The notes: generated from the letters alone by a model not told the origin. A stretch of DNA of 64,000 nucleotides from Microbacterium lacus (GCF_002812805.1 NZ_NMUM01000044.1:310001-374000), one strand, 5' to 3'. Shown: positions 17,419 to 26,924, numbered from the stretch's first letter. Translations and numbers: made by a program.

Positions 17419-18221
17419 ATTCAGCAGCCGAGCGTCCCGCGAAAGCGGTGAAGCCCCTCACCGGGTGGCGCGTCCTCGTCCCTCGCGGGGGACCCTGGGG
17501 CGATGGTGTCGCCGCGAGCTTGCGATCGCAGGGGGCGACTCCCGTCGTGGCGCCACTGATCAACTTCGCTCCGACCAGCGACCAGGCATCCCTCGATGCG
17601 GCTCTCGAAGATCTGATCGCGGGCCAGTTCGACTGGCTCACGGTCACCAGTGCCACCACCGTCGACGTCCTGTACGCCCACCGCGTGAGCATCCCCGTGA
17701 CGACGCGTGTCGCTGCCGTCGGCGAGACGACTGCAGCCGCCCTGCAGGCCGTGGGTTATCGGGTCGACCTCGTTCCGACGCAGGACAACTCGGCCGCGGG
17801 GATGGCCGACCAGCTGATCGCCCTCGAGCCGGAACCGCGGCGCATCCTGACGCTCCGCAGCGAGATCGCGAAGCCCGTGCTGACTCGCCGTCTGAGCGAG
17901 GCGGGGCACCACGTCCGCAGCGTCGTGGCGTATCGGACGATCGGTGTTCCCGTGACCGAGCGCATCGCGCACGATGTCGCCAATGGCCGCATCAACGCGA
18001 TTCTCGTGACGAGTGGATCGGTGGCCGAGCAGGTCCACCTGCAGTTTCCGGAGATCCCCGCGGGCACCGTCATCGCCGCGATCGGTCCGCGCACGGCGAA
18101 GGACGCGCGTCGCGCGGGGCTCGACGTCGACGTCGTGGCGGAACAGCAGACCGTCTCCGCCCTGATCGACGCGGTCTCGCGGCTCGCCCTGCCGCACGCC
18201 GCCGACGAGTTCTCGCCGTGA
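17415..18221 (+). CDS. hemD: uroporphyrinogen-III synthase
   Basis: A 268-residue two-domain protein that cyclises hydroxymethylbilane with inversion of ring D. HemD sequences are poorly conserved, but the segments WRVLVPRGG, WLTVTSATTVDVL, RVAAVGETTAAALQAVGY and TVIAAIGPRTAKDARRAGL fit the family. The call is supported by its place between hemC and hemB with 4-bp overlaps on both sides. Confidence 0.9.
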   Translation: MNSAAERPAKAVKPLTGWRVLVPRGGPWGDGVAASLRSQGATPVVAPLINFAPTSDQASLDAALEDLIAGQFDWLTVTSATTVDVLYAHRVSIPVTTRVAAVGETTAAALQAVGYRVDLVPTQDNSAAGMADQLIALEPEPRRILTLRSEIAKPVLTRRLSEAGHHVRSVVAYRTIGVPVTERIAHDVANGRINAILVTSGSVAEQVHLQFPEIPAGTVIAAIGPRTAKDARRAGLDVDVVAEQQTVSALIDAVSRLALPHAADEFSP

Positions 18222-19204
18222 GCTTTCCCGAACGTCGTCCCCGCCGCACCCGCCAGTCGCCCGCGATGCGACGCCTCGTCCGCGAGACGCACCTCGCCCC
18301 GGAGCAACTGATCCTGCCGGTCTTCGTGCGCGAAGGCATCGATGAGCCCCGGGCGATCGAGTCCATGCCGGGGGTCGTCCAGCACAACCTCGATTCGTTG
18401 CGCGCGGCCACGGTCGGCGCGGCCTCGGCGGGTATCGGCGGCATCATGCTGTTCGGGGTTCCCGAGACCCGCGATGCGGTGGGCTCGGGCGCCGACGATG
18501 ACAACGGCATCCTCAACGTCGCCACACGCGCCGTTGTGGAAGAGGTGGGCGACGCGATCGTTGTGCAGACCGACCTCTGCCTCGACGAGTTCACCGACCA
18601 CGGTCACTGCGGTGTGCTCGACGCCCAGGGTGGCGTCGACAACGATGCCACGCTCGAACGCTACGTCTCCATGGCGCTGGCGCAGGCGCGTGCGGGCTCA
18701 GAGATGCTGGGTCTGTCGGGCATGATGGACGGCCAGGTCGCGGCCGTCCGCGCCGGACTGGACGCGGCGGGATTCTCGGACACGACGCTGCTCGCCTACG
18801 CCGCGAAGTATGCGGGCTCGTTCTACGGCCCGTTCCGCGAGGCCGTGGACTCGCAGCTGAAGGGCGACCGCCGCACCTACCAGCTGGACCCCGGCAATGC
18901 GCGCGAGGGCGTGCGCGAGGCGATCATCGATGTCGAAGAGGGCGCCGACATCGTGATGGTCAAGCCCGCGCTGCCCTACCTCGACGTGCTCGCTTCGGTT
19001 CGCGCCGCGGTGGATGTTCCCGTCTGGGCCTACCAGGTCTCGGGCGAGTACGCCATGATCGCGGCGGCGGCAGCCAACGGGTGGATCGACGGCCGCGGCG
19101 CAACGATGGAGGCGCTGCTCGCAATCCGGCGCGCCGGCGCGGGAGCGATCCTGACCTACGCTGCCATCGAAGCTGCCGGTTGGCTGCGCGACGACATCAT
19201 ATGA
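18218..19204 (+). CDS. hemB: delta-aminolevulinic acid dehydratase (porphobilinogen synthase)
   Basis: A 328-residue enzyme that condenses two 5-aminolevulinates to porphobilinogen. Both active-site lysines are present, in YAAKYAGSFYGPFR and MVKPALPYLDV. The metal-site loop reads DLCLDEFTDHGHCG: compared with the three-Cys zinc loop (CxC...C), the middle Cys is Asp while the outer two remain, a mixed type. GTG start overlaps hemD stop by GTGA. Confidence 0.95.
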   Translation: MSFPERRPRRTRQSPAMRRLVRETHLAPEQLILPVFVREGIDEPRAIESMPGVVQHNLDSLRAATVGAASAGIGGIMLFGVPETRDAVGSGADDDNGILNVATRAVVEEVGDAIVVQTDLCLDEFTDHGHCGVLDAQGGVDNDATLERYVSMALAQARAGSEMLGLSGMMDGQVAAVRAGLDAAGFSDTTLLAYAAKYAGSFYGPFREAVDSQLKGDRRTYQLDPGNAREGVREAIIDVEEGADIVMVKPALPYLDVLASVRAAVDVPVWAYQVSGEYAMIAAAAANGWIDGRGATMEALLAIRRAGAGAILTYAAIEAAGWLRDDII

Positions 19205-19238
19205 GCGCGGACCTGACGTGAACGGCGAGAATTGAATC

Positions 19239-20570
19239 ATGGATGATCGCAATGCCCGTCTGTTCGACCGCGCCCGCTCGGTGATTCCCGGCGGCGTCAA
19301 CTCGCCGGTTCGGGCCTACGGTTCGGTGGGCGGAGCGCCGCGATTCATGGCATCGGCGCGCGGGGCCTACATCACCGACGCGACCGGTCGCGAGTACGTC
19401 GATCTCGTCGCGTCGTGGGGCCCGGCGCTGCTCGGCCACGCCGCTCCCGAGGTTGTGGAGGCGGTGCGGGATGCCGCGGGCCGCGGCCTCTCGTTCGGTG
19501 CGCCGACCGAGGCCGAGGTCGAGCTGGCAGAGCTCATCGCGGCGCGCGTGAGTGTCGGCGAGCACCGCCCGGTGGAGCGCGTGCGTCTGGTCTCGACGGG
19601 CACCGAGGCGACGATGACGGCCATCCGTCTCGCCCGCGGAGCCACCGGCCGCGATCTGCTGGTCAAGTTCGCCGGGCACTACCACGGTCATTCCGACGGG
19701 CTGCTGGCATCCGCCGGATCGGGCCTCGCAACCCTGGGTCTGCCGGGCTCGGCGGGCGTCCCGGCCCCGATCGCCGCGCAGACGCTCGTCATTCCGTACA
19801 ACGACCTCGACGCCGTGCGTGAGGTCTTCGCGGTACACGGCGACCGCATCGCCGCCGTCATCGTCGAGGCCGCGGCCGCCAACATGGGCGTCGTCGCGCC
19901 TCTGCCCGGTTACAACGCCGAGCTCAGCACCATCGTTCACGCCCATGGCGCGCTCGTCATCATCGACGAGGTGCTGACCGGGTTCCGCGTCCACCCCGCC
20001 GGATACTGGGGTCTGCAGCAGGACGCGGGCGAGACCTATACGCCCGATCTCTTCACCTTCGGCAAGGTCGTCGGCGGCGGTATGCCGCTCGCCGCTCTCG
20101 GGGGTCGCGCCGATGTCATGCAGATGCTCGCCCCCACCGGTCCGGTGTATCAGGCGGGCACTCTGTCGGGTAACCCGCTGTCGGTCGCGGCGGGGCTCGC
20201 GACGCTGCGCGCAGCGACGCCCGAGGTCTACGCGCGGGTGGATGCCGCGGCATCCGTCGTCGCCGATGCGCTGACCGCTGCCCTGAGCGACGCGGGCGTC
20301 GCGCACTCCGTCCCACGCGCCGGGAGTCTGTTCGGTGTCGCGTTCACCCCGCTGGCACCCCACGACGACGACACGGTGCACGCTCAGGATGCCTGGCGAT
20401 ACCCGGACTTCTTCCACGCCATGCTCGACGCCGGTGTGGCCCTGCCGCCCAGCGTCTACGAGGCCTGGTTCCTCACCGCTGCGCATGATGACGCGGCCCT
20501 CGGGCGCATTGTGGACGCGCTGCCCACGGCCGCCCGCGCCGCCGCGATCGCCGTCGCCCCGGCCCGCTGA
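19239..20570 (+). CDS. hemL: glutamate-1-semialdehyde 2,1-aminomutase
   Basis: A 443-residue PLP enzyme that makes 5-aminolevulinate from the HemA product. The N-terminal [17 protein letters not shown] is diagnostic; the PLP lysine is Lys276 in [13 protein letters not shown], and the cofactor Asp is in [12 protein letters not shown]. It follows hemB after 34 bp. Thus the committed precursor step (hemA) and the next step (hemL) are at opposite ends of the cluster. A hairpin at 20612-20632 follows. Confidence 0.96.
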   Translation: MDDRNARLFDRARSVIPGGVNSPVRAYGSVGGAPRFMASARGAYITDATGREYVDLVASWGPALLGHAAPEVVEAVRDAAGRGLSFGAPTEAEVELAELIAARVSVGEHRPVERVRLVSTGTEATMTAIRLARGATGRDLLVKFAGHYHGHSDGLLASAGSGLATLGLPGSAGVPAPIAAQTLVIPYNDLDAVREVFAVHGDRIAAVIVEAAAANMGVVAPLPGYNAELSTIVHAHGALVIIDEVLTGFRVHPAGYWGLQQDAGETYTPDLFTFGKVVGGGMPLAALGGRADVMQMLAPTGPVYQAGTLSGNPLSVAAGLATLRAATPEVYARVDAAASVVADALTAALSDAGVAHSVPRAGSLFGVAFTPLAPHDDDTVHAQDAWRYPDFFHAMLDAGVALPPSVYEAWFLTAAHDDAALGRIVDALPTAARAAAIAVAPAR

Positions 20571-20611
20571 CCGCATCCGGCGCGCCGTGATCGTTGCTGC
20601 ACTGTGAGCAA

Positions 20612-20632
20612 AGCGACCGTCGAGCGGTCGCT
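20612..20632. terminator. hairpin at the 3' end of the heme operon
   Basis: Perfect 8-bp stem AGCGACCG/CGGTCGCT with loop TCGAG, 42 bp after the hemL stop and 21 bp before the next gene. There is no T-run; it could be a terminator or an operator of the following gene. Confidence 0.4.
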
Positions 20633-20652
20633 CCCGCTGACAGACTAGAGAC

Positions 20653-21066
20653 ATGGTGACGCTGCTCCTCGACTCGGAACGACTCGAGGTCGTGCTGTCT
20701 CCCGTCGAGCGGGCCGTGGGATTCCGGCGGGGGAATATTCAGGTCCTTCGCGAACAGATCGCCAAGGTCATGCTCACCGACGACGCGTGGATCTGGCTGC
20801 GGGGTGTTCCGAGCCCCGCCGCGACGGTGCCGAGTGTCATGGCAATCGGTACGTGGAAGACCGGCTCGGGACGGGACTTCGCCGTCATCCGGGGTCGGCG
20901 GCCCAGTGTCGTCATCGACCTCGAGGGTCATGAGGACTACGAGCGCCTGCTCGTCACGACGCGCCACGGCCTCGAGCTCGTCCGAGCTCTTCGCCTCGAT
21001 GGTGACCAGGACAAGGGCGACGTAACGGGCCCCGACACGGAGCCCGACGCCGAATCCGACGGCTGA
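20653..21066 (+). CDS. hypothetical protein, possible PH-like fold
   Basis: A 137-residue soluble protein. The alternating beta-strand pattern (TLLLDSERLEVVLS, IQVLREQIAKVMLTDD, FAVIRGRRPSVVIDLE) ending in a helix (YERLLVTTRHGLELVRAL) resembles small bacterial PH-like domains. No catalytic motif is seen, and the C-terminal 20 residues are acidic and probably disordered. It follows hemL on the same strand, so read-through from the heme operon is possible. Confidence 0.6.
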   Translation: MVTLLLDSERLEVVLSPVERAVGFRRGNIQVLREQIAKVMLTDDAWIWLRGVPSPAATVPSVMAIGTWKTGSGRDFAVIRGRRPSVVIDLEGHEDYERLLVTTRHGLELVRALRLDGDQDKGDVTGPDTEPDAESDG

Positions 21067-21102
21067 AACTCAGGCGTCGCGAGGCGTCGCGTCGGACGTG
21101 CG

Positions 21103-21924
21103 TCAGGTGACGTCGCGCGTCCAGCTGGCGATGTGCCCGATCAGCAGCAGGAGGAGCGCGTAGGCGAGCAAGACGATGCCGCCGTGCCACCACTCCAGGC
21201 CTTCGCTCGCGCCGGCGCCCATCACGTTGTAGATGCTGGCCCCGATCAGGGCGTCACTCGCCGCGCCGGGCAGAAAACGGGTGACCTCGGCGAGCCAGTC
21301 GACGAACCCTCCCGCCAACCTCAGGATCGGCTCCACGAACTGCGTGAACGCGAGGACGACGACGATCGCGACGACCTGGTTGCGTACCAGCGTGCCGACG
21401 CCGATGCCGACGAGTGTCCACAGCATGAGCGCGAGCAGGGTGCGGGCGAATAGTGCCCAGGTGTCGCCCGAGCCCAGTTCGGTCTCCAGCCCGAAGCCGG
21501 CCAGAACCCCCGCTGCCGGGAGAGCGGCAGAGACCACCGAGATCAGGCCGTACATGGCCCCGATGATGACGCCCGCCGTGAGCTTCGCCCACAGCACCAT
21601 GCCGCGCTTCGGGGTGGCGAGCAGGGTCGGCGTGAGCGTCTGGTGGCGGAACTCCGTCGTCACCATGAGCGTGCCGATGAGGAGCGGGAAGACGTATCCG
21701 ATCGATCCGCCGATGCTGTACAGCACAGGAGCCAGGCCGTCGGCGGAAAGGGTCGGCGTGCCGGCGCCGCCGGTCAGGTCCCCGGATGCCGACGCCGCGA
21801 ACACGAAGGCCAGGCCGGCGGCCGTGCTGCCGACGTAGAGGACGAGGACGATGGCGAGGATCCACCATCCGACGGTCGAGAAGACCTTTGTTGTCTCGGA
21901 GCGGGTTGCGGCGACAAGGCTCAT
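21103..21924 (-). CDS. ABC-2-type transporter permease
   Basis: A 273-residue membrane protein with about six hydrophobic segments. The N-terminus (ATRSETTKVFSTVGWWILAI) and TTEFRHQTLTPTLLATPKR are typical of ABC-2 permeases acting with a separate ATPase. Its ATG overlaps the stop of the ATPase gene by 4 bp. The pair could export a drug, lipid or peptide; the substrate is not evident. Confidence 0.85.
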   Translation of the reverse strand: MSLVAATRSETTKVFSTVGWWILAIVLVLYVGSTAAGLAFVFAASASGDLTGGAGTPTLSADGLAPVLYSIGGSIGYVFPLLIGTLMVTTEFRHQTLTPTLLATPKRGMVLWAKLTAGVIIGAMYGLISVVSAALPAAGVLAGFGLETELGSGDTWALFARTLLALMLWTLVGIGVGTLVRNQVVAIVVVLAFTQFVEPILRLAGGFVDWLAEVTRFLPGAASDALIGASIYNVMGAGASEGLEWWHGGIVLLAYALLLLLIGHIASWTRDVT

Positions 21925-23282
21925 GATCGCTCCTCGTTGTCGTCATTCTCGCGGGGTTCGTCGTGCGCGGCTGTGTCTTCGTGCGCGGCTGTGTCGTCGT
22001 GCGTGGCGGTGTGGGGGCGTCCGTCACTCCGGTCCGGATCGTCATCGTCGGATGCTCGGGGCACGACCTCGATGACGCCCGTCGCGGCGACGGCGAACGA
22101 CGACACCGGGGCGAAGGTCGGCAGGGCCTGGTCCTGGTCCTCGTCCTCGTCCTCATCCGAGTCAGCGGTTGTCGGCGCCACGTCGGCGGGCTCCTCGTCC
22201 GAGGTTTCGGTCGCTACGGCTTCGCTAGCAGCTACGGGCTCGTCGGGGACGGATTCGTCGGGTGTCGCTTCTTCGGCGACCACTTCGGGCGCCGCTTCTT
22301 CCGCGACCTCGTCTGGGGCGCCCGGCTCCGCGAGCAGGGGAGCGGCTGCAGCAGCGGATGTGTGCGATGCCGCGGCGCTCGGGTGCACGCGAGATCCGTT
22401 CACCAGCTCCAGGAAGACCTCTTCGAGCGAGGGCCCCTTCTTCTGGAGCCCCGAGAGGGCGACGCCTGCGGCAAGGGCGATGGCGCCGATGTCGGCGGGA
22501 TCGCCGCCACGGACCGAAACCCCGGTCCGCAGGTTCTCGAAGGCGATGCCGGCGCCGGTGAGAGCCTCAGCCAGGGCCTGGCGGTCGGGCGAGTCCACCA
22601 CGACGGCCTGTTCGGCGGGCTCGGCGAGGTCTTCGACGGACCCCTGGAAGACGAGGGATCCGTTCGAGATGATCAGCAGCCGGTCCGCGGTCTGCTGCAC
22701 CTCGGTGAGCAGGTGCGACGACACCAGCACGGTGCGCCCCTGGCGGGCGAGTTCGCGGAGCAGTCCGCGCATCCAGATGATCCCCTCGGGATCCAGGCCG
22801 TTTGTCGGCTCGTCCAGCACGAGCACTCCGGGATCGCCGAGCAGCGCAAATGCGAGCCCCAACCGTTGACGCATCCCGAGCGAGTATCCGCCGACGCGTC
22901 GACCCGCGACATCCGCGAGACCGACGGTCGTGAGCACCTCGTCGACGCGCGTGCGCGGCAGTCGCGCGGCCTGCGCGTAGACCTTCAGGTGGTTGGCGGC
23001 GGAGCGCCCCGGGTGGAAGCTGGCCGCCTCGAGGGCGGCGCCGACGGAGCGCAACGGTGAGGACAGGTCGGCGTAGGCCGTACCGCCGATTGTCGCGCGA
23101 CCGCTCGTCGCACGGACGAGCCCGAGCAGGATGCGCAGCGTTGTGGTCTTTCCGGCGCCGTTGGGACCGAGGAATCCGGTCACGACCCCCGGTTCGACGC
23201 GCGCCGAAAAGTCCTGGACAGCCGCAACCGCACCGAATTGTTTTGTGACTCCGGTGAACTCCAGAACCTCGCCTTGGGGCAT
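21921..23282 (-). CDS. ABC transporter ATP-binding protein with long acidic C-terminal tail
   Basis: A 453-residue ATPase. Residues 1 to about 295 are a normal ABC-2 ATPase: Walker A GPNGAGKTTT, signature GYSLGMRQRLGLAFAL, Walker B VLVLDEPTNGLD. About 158 residues follow that are not part of the fold: Ala/Pro/Glu/Asp-rich, with a run of Asp/Glu (DSDEDEDEDQDQ) and a short tandem repeat (HDDTAAHEDTAAHDE). The tail starts after VNGSRVHPSAAAS and looks disordered. It works with the permease encoded immediately downstream. Confidence 0.88.
   Translation of the reverse strand: MPQGEVLEFTGVTKQFGAVAAVQDFSARVEPGVVTGFLGPNGAGKTTTLRILLGLVRATSGRATIGGTAYADLSSPLRSVGAALEAASFHPGRSAANHLKVYAQAARLPRTRVDEVLTTVGLADVAGRRVGGYSLGMRQRLGLAFALLGDPGVLVLDEPTNGLDPEGIIWMRGLLRELARQGRTVLVSSHLLTEVQQTADRLLIISNGSLVFQGSVEDLAEPAEQAVVVDSPDRQALAEALTGAGIAFENLRTGVSVRGGDPADIGAIALAAGVALSGLQKKGPSLEEVFLELVNGSRVHPSAAASHTSAAAAAPLLAEPGAPDEVAEEAAPEVVAEEATPDESVPDEPVAASEAVATETSDEEPADVAPTTADSDEDEDEDQDQALPTFAPVSSFAVAATGVIEVVPRASDDDDPDRSDGRPHTATHDDTAAHEDTAAHDEPRENDDNEERS
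21961..22014 (-). repeat. three 18-bp in-frame tandem repeats in ABC ATPase tail
   Basis: Three consecutive 18-bp units (21961-21978, 21979-21996, 21997-22014) differ by a few bases and encode a six-residue AH(D/E)DTA-type repeat on the minus strand near the C-terminus. The frame is kept whatever the copy number. Confidence 0.75.
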
Positions 23283-23378
23283 GCCGTACCTCTCTCTCGG
23301 ACGCCGTACCCCTCATCTTGACCGATTTCCGGGCGTGAGACGGGATCCACGCAGGGGAACCGGCGGTACGGTCGGGAC

Positions 23379-24446
23379 ATGAGAACGCAGCCCCTCGAGT
23401 CCTCGCGCGTCTCGGCTCGCTTCACCCGGGGTGTCGGGCGGCTCGTGCTGGAGCGGCCCGAAGCGCTCAATGCGCTCGACCTGGGGATGGTACGCGGCCT
23501 GCGCGAAGCGCTCGAGGCGTGGCGTGACGAACACGACGTCGAACGCATCCTGCTCGAGGGCGCGGGTGATCGGGGGCTGTGCGCCGGCGGCGACGTGCGG
23601 GGGCTGGCCGAGAGCATCATGTCCGGCAATGCCGAGGGCGCCGGCACATTCTTTCGCGAGGAATACGCGCTGAACGCCGCCATCGCCGAGTACCCGAAGC
23701 CGATTGTGGCGCTCGCGGATGGCGTCACGATGGGCGGCGGCATCGGCCTCGCCGGTCACGCCGCCGTGCGGATCGTGACCGAGCGCTCGGCGCTCGCGAT
23801 GCCCGAGACGCGGATCGGATTCACGCCGGATGTCGGGGGCACCTGGCTGCTCGCCCGTGCCCCCGGACGGCTGGGGGAGTATCTCGCCCTGACGGGCGGG
23901 ACGATGACGGCTGCCGACGCGATCTACGCCGGATTCGCCGACCTGCTCGTACCATCCGAGCGGTTGGACGCCGTGCGCGAAGCCCTCGAATCGCGGGCCG
24001 ACCCGGGCGGTGCCACCGAGGTCGCGATGCTGTTCGACGAGTCACCCGAGCCGTCGGAGCTGGCCCGCCGTCGGCCGTGGATCGACTCGGTATTCGCGGC
24101 CCCCGACGTGGCGTCGATCGTCGCGGGCCTCCGCGAGCGGCCCGAGCCCGAGGCATCCGATACGGCCGACCTGCTCGAAACGCTGTCTCCGACCGCGCTG
24201 ACCGTGACGCTGGCCTCCGTTCACGCGGCCCGCACCGACCCGAACCTGCGCACCACCCTCGAGCGCGAGTACGGGCTGGCCATGTGGTTCGCCCACACCC
24301 AACCGGACCTGCCGGAGGGTGTTCGCGCGCGTCTGATCGACAAAGACGGTGCGCCGCGCTGGCGACCGGAGTCGCTGGCCGAGCTGCCGGACGACCTCGC
24401 CGAGCAGGCGTTTGCGTTCCGCCCGAACGTGCCGCTCTGGGGCTGA
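23379..24446 (+). CDS. 3-hydroxyisobutyryl-CoA hydrolase-like enoyl-CoA hydratase family protein
   Basis: A 355-residue crotonase-superfamily enzyme. The oxyanion segment is LCAGGDVRGLAES, the second is ALADGVTMGGGIGLAGHA, and MPETRIGFTPDVGGTWLLA is the pattern of 3-hydroxyisobutyryl-CoA hydrolases, which release 3-hydroxyisobutyrate in valine breakdown. The C-terminal extension (FRPNVPLWG) also fits that subfamily. Single gene, divergent from the ABC ATPase across 96 bp. An enoyl-CoA hydratase role is less likely. Confidence 0.82.
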   Translation: MRTQPLESSRVSARFTRGVGRLVLERPEALNALDLGMVRGLREALEAWRDEHDVERILLEGAGDRGLCAGGDVRGLAESIMSGNAEGAGTFFREEYALNAAIAEYPKPIVALADGVTMGGGIGLAGHAAVRIVTERSALAMPETRIGFTPDVGGTWLLARAPGRLGEYLALTGGTMTAADAIYAGFADLLVPSERLDAVREALESRADPGGATEVAMLFDESPEPSELARRRPWIDSVFAAPDVASIVAGLRERPEPEASDTADLLETLSPTALTVTLASVHAARTDPNLRTTLEREYGLAMWFAHTQPDLPEGVRARLIDKDGAPRWRPESLAELPDDLAEQAFAFRPNVPLWG

Positions 24447-24494
24447 GGGTGCCTGAGGGCTGACGCTCGGGCGCGGTATCCCTAGAGTGACCCT

Positions 24495-25364
24495 ATGGAA
24501 CGGTCGGAACCCCCGCACCGCAGACGCCGCTACTCGGTGGGTGTGGCGCTGGACTGGTTCTTCTTCGTCTTCGCGGGGCTGGCGGCCATCTGGCTCGCCT
24601 ACCTCGGGTTCACGGAGACATTCCGCGTCGGATGGTGGGGCATCCCGTTCGCGATCGTGTTCTGGGTCGTGCTCGCCTATCTCGTACTGCCGCGGCTGCA
24701 TCGCATCCTCACGACGATCTACGTTCCCGACTATTTCATCGGCCGCACGCGTACGAGCGACGGGTTGCTGGGCGATCCGGTCAACCTGGCCTTCCGCGGC
24801 ACGGCGGAAGAGATCGAGGCTGCGCTCCAGGCCGCGGGATGGCGACGCGCCGACCCGGTGACCCTCGCGTCGTCGTGGCGGATCATCACGTCCACGCTCA
24901 CCAAACGGAGCTACGACGAGGCACCCGTGAGCCCCCTGTTCCTGTTCAGCCGGCAGCAGGATTTCGCCTACCAGCAGGAGGTCGACGGCAGCCCCACGCA
25001 GCGCCACCACGTCCGGTTCTGGAAATGCCCGGACGGATGGCTGCTGCCGGGCGGCAGGCGGGTCGAGTGGCTCGCCGCGGGTACCTTCGACACGGCCGTG
25101 GGGCTCTCGCTGTTCACGCTGCAGGTCACGCACCGCATCGACGCCGACACCGACATCGAGCGCGACCACATCATCCAGACGCTCGTCGCGGCCGAGCCCA
25201 CGATCCGGATGGACGTGATCAAGGACTTCTCGAGCGGCTATCACGCACGAAACGGCGGTGGCGACACCATCCGTACCGACGGTGATCTGCCGATCGTGGA
25301 TGTCTCGGGCGTGCCGGTGCCGGTCGCGCAGACTCTTCTTGCTGCCGAGGGGAGTGTCCCATGA
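24495..25364 (+). CDS. LssY C-terminal domain membrane protein
   Basis: A 289-residue protein with two N-terminal membrane helices (about residues 16-38 and 46-68) and a soluble domain that fits the LssY_C family: DPVNLAFRGTAEEIEAALQAAGW, RQQDFAYQQEVDGSPTQRHHVRFW, and EWLAAGTFDTAVGLSLFTLQ. The domain is found alone and fused to phosphatase-like proteins; its function is not established. The stop overlaps the next ATG by ATGA. Confidence 0.75.
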   Translation: MERSEPPHRRRRYSVGVALDWFFFVFAGLAAIWLAYLGFTETFRVGWWGIPFAIVFWVVLAYLVLPRLHRILTTIYVPDYFIGRTRTSDGLLGDPVNLAFRGTAEEIEAALQAAGWRRADPVTLASSWRIITSTLTKRSYDEAPVSPLFLFSRQQDFAYQQEVDGSPTQRHHVRFWKCPDGWLLPGGRRVEWLAAGTFDTAVGLSLFTLQVTHRIDADTDIERDHIIQTLVAAEPTIRMDVIKDFSSGYHARNGGGDTIRTDGDLPIVDVSGVPVPVAQTLLAAEGSVP

Positions 25365-25879
25365 CGAAGACCCCCGAGAAGCGCCCGGCATTCGAATCGC
25401 CCGGCGACCTCGTGCGCCCCGTGGGCTACGACCCGGACATGCCTCGCCCGGCGGCGATCAGTGCGGGTGCCGGCTTGGTGATGCTGCGCGTCATCGCGGG
25501 CTTTCTGTGGCTCACCGCCCTGGCCTTCAACTGGGGCGACGTCGCGCACAGCATCGAGGTCGAGCTGGGCGATGACGTGGAGCTGCCGGAGGATCTCAAG
25601 TCCATCGGGCTCGTGCTGATCCTGGCGGTCGGCGGGATCGCCACGCTGCTCGAGGGCGTTCTGGCGGTGCTGATCTACCGGGGACACAACTGGGCGCGCG
25701 TGCTCGTCATGCTGTACGCCGTCGTGTCGATCTCGGCGGCGTTCACGACGTGGTGGGTCGGTGGCCAAGACATCCGGATCGAAACAACTCTGGTGACACT
25801 GAGCCTCGACATCCTCGTGCTGCTCGCGCTCTCGAGCAGGCAGGCCGCGGCGTATTCACGGCGTCGTCAGCGACGCTGA
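25361..25879 (+). CDS. hypothetical four-helix membrane protein
   Basis: A 172-residue protein with about four membrane helices (from MLRVIAGFLWLTALAFNW to LDILVLLALSS) and a hydrophilic N-terminus. No family recognised. Translationally coupled to the LssY_C gene by ATGA, so it is likely its membrane partner. Confidence 0.65.
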   Translation: MTKTPEKRPAFESPGDLVRPVGYDPDMPRPAAISAGAGLVMLRVIAGFLWLTALAFNWGDVAHSIEVELGDDVELPEDLKSIGLVLILAVGGIATLLEGVLAVLIYRGHNWARVLVMLYAVVSISAAFTTWWVGGQDIRIETTLVTLSLDILVLLALSSRQAAAYSRRRQRR

Positions 25880-25946
25880 GCGGCCCCTCCCAGCCAGCGG
25901 GCATTAGCCTGGAGTCCGCCCACGTGGCGGCGGAGGAGGCAGTGCG

Positions 25947-26903
25947 GTGTTCGACAGTCCCCTCTCTACCTCTGCCTACGGTGTGCTCGGCGTCGAACCG
26001 GATGTCGACGACGAGCAGCTGCGCAAGGCCTATCGTCAGCGCCTTCGTGCGACGCATCCCGACACCGGAGGCGACGCGGCCTCGTTCGGGCGGGTGCAGC
26101 GCGCTTGGGAACTGATCGGCACACCGGAGGCCCGTCAGGCCTACGACCGCGGCCACGGGTTCGCGACGTTCAGCGCGGATGGCGATGCCGATGCAGGCGC
26201 CGGCGCGGATCCGTCCGGTTGGCGTCCGGCGCGCCCGAGCGCCGACACCCGACCCCGCGCGCGGGCACACGGTCACCCGGGCGGCTGGCGGCGCGAGCGC
26301 TACCTCACGCTGATGCGCGAGTGGGTCGGCCGCGGTATCCCTCTCGAGGATCCCTATGCCCCGGCCCTGGTGCGATCGGCCCCGCACGAGATCCGCCGCC
26401 TGCTGGCGGACGCGCTCGCCGAAGAGGCGACCGCACGTATCGTTGCCGACCTCGGAATGGGCTTCACGGTCTGGCACGATGTCGCGGCTTCCGGCCGTCG
26501 GGGCGATGACCCCGACGCGAAGCTCGACCACATCGTCCTCGGCCCGAGCGGGCTCTACGGGGTGTTGTCGGAGGACTTCGGTGGACCCGTGACGCTCCGA
26601 CGCGGTGAACTGCAGGGCGATGACGTCGAAGGATCACCGATCGGCGACCTGATCGCACGGATGCGTGTGGTCTCGCGCGCCGCCGGGGTGCGCTTCAGTG
26701 GCGCGATCGTCGTGCTGCCCGACGACGATCTGCCGCAGGCGATCCTGGACGCCGGCCGCGTGCGGGGGCTGCCGGTCGTGGTGTGCGGTCGGGCCGCGCT
26801 CGCGACGGTGCTGCGCCGTGGCATCCCGGGCGCGCGGGACATGGGCGGCAACCAGGTCTTCGACGTCCGCACCCGACTGCAGCAGAGCGTGCGTTTCGTC
26901 TGA
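25947..26903 (+). CDS. J-domain protein with NERD-like C-terminal domain
   Basis: A 318-residue soluble protein starting at GTG 25947 with a strong GGAGGAG site upstream. Residues 6-70 form a J domain with the HPD tripeptide at 37-39, which would stimulate a DnaK ATPase. An Ala/Gly/Pro/Arg-rich linker follows (about 75-115). Near residue 193, KLDHIVLGPSGLYGV resembles the opening of NERD (nuclease-related) domains, which normally read DHVVVGPxGVFVI. The later NERD catalytic residues (ETK) are not obvious, so nuclease activity is doubtful. Not a DnaJ co-chaperone of the dnaK operon, since zinc and C-terminal domains are lacking. Confidence 0.7.
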   Translation: MFDSPLSTSAYGVLGVEPDVDDEQLRKAYRQRLRATHPDTGGDAASFGRVQRAWELIGTPEARQAYDRGHGFATFSADGDADAGAGADPSGWRPARPSADTRPRARAHGHPGGWRRERYLTLMREWVGRGIPLEDPYAPALVRSAPHEIRRLLADALAEEATARIVADLGMGFTVWHDVAASGRRGDDPDAKLDHIVLGPSGLYGVLSEDFGGPVTLRRGELQGDDVEGSPIGDLIARMRVVSRAAGVRFSGAIVVLPDDDLPQAILDAGRVRGLPVVVCGRAALATVLRRGIPGARDMGGNQVFDVRTRLQQSVRFV

Positions 26904-26924
26904 CTGTCGCCGCTCGCCCGCGGA

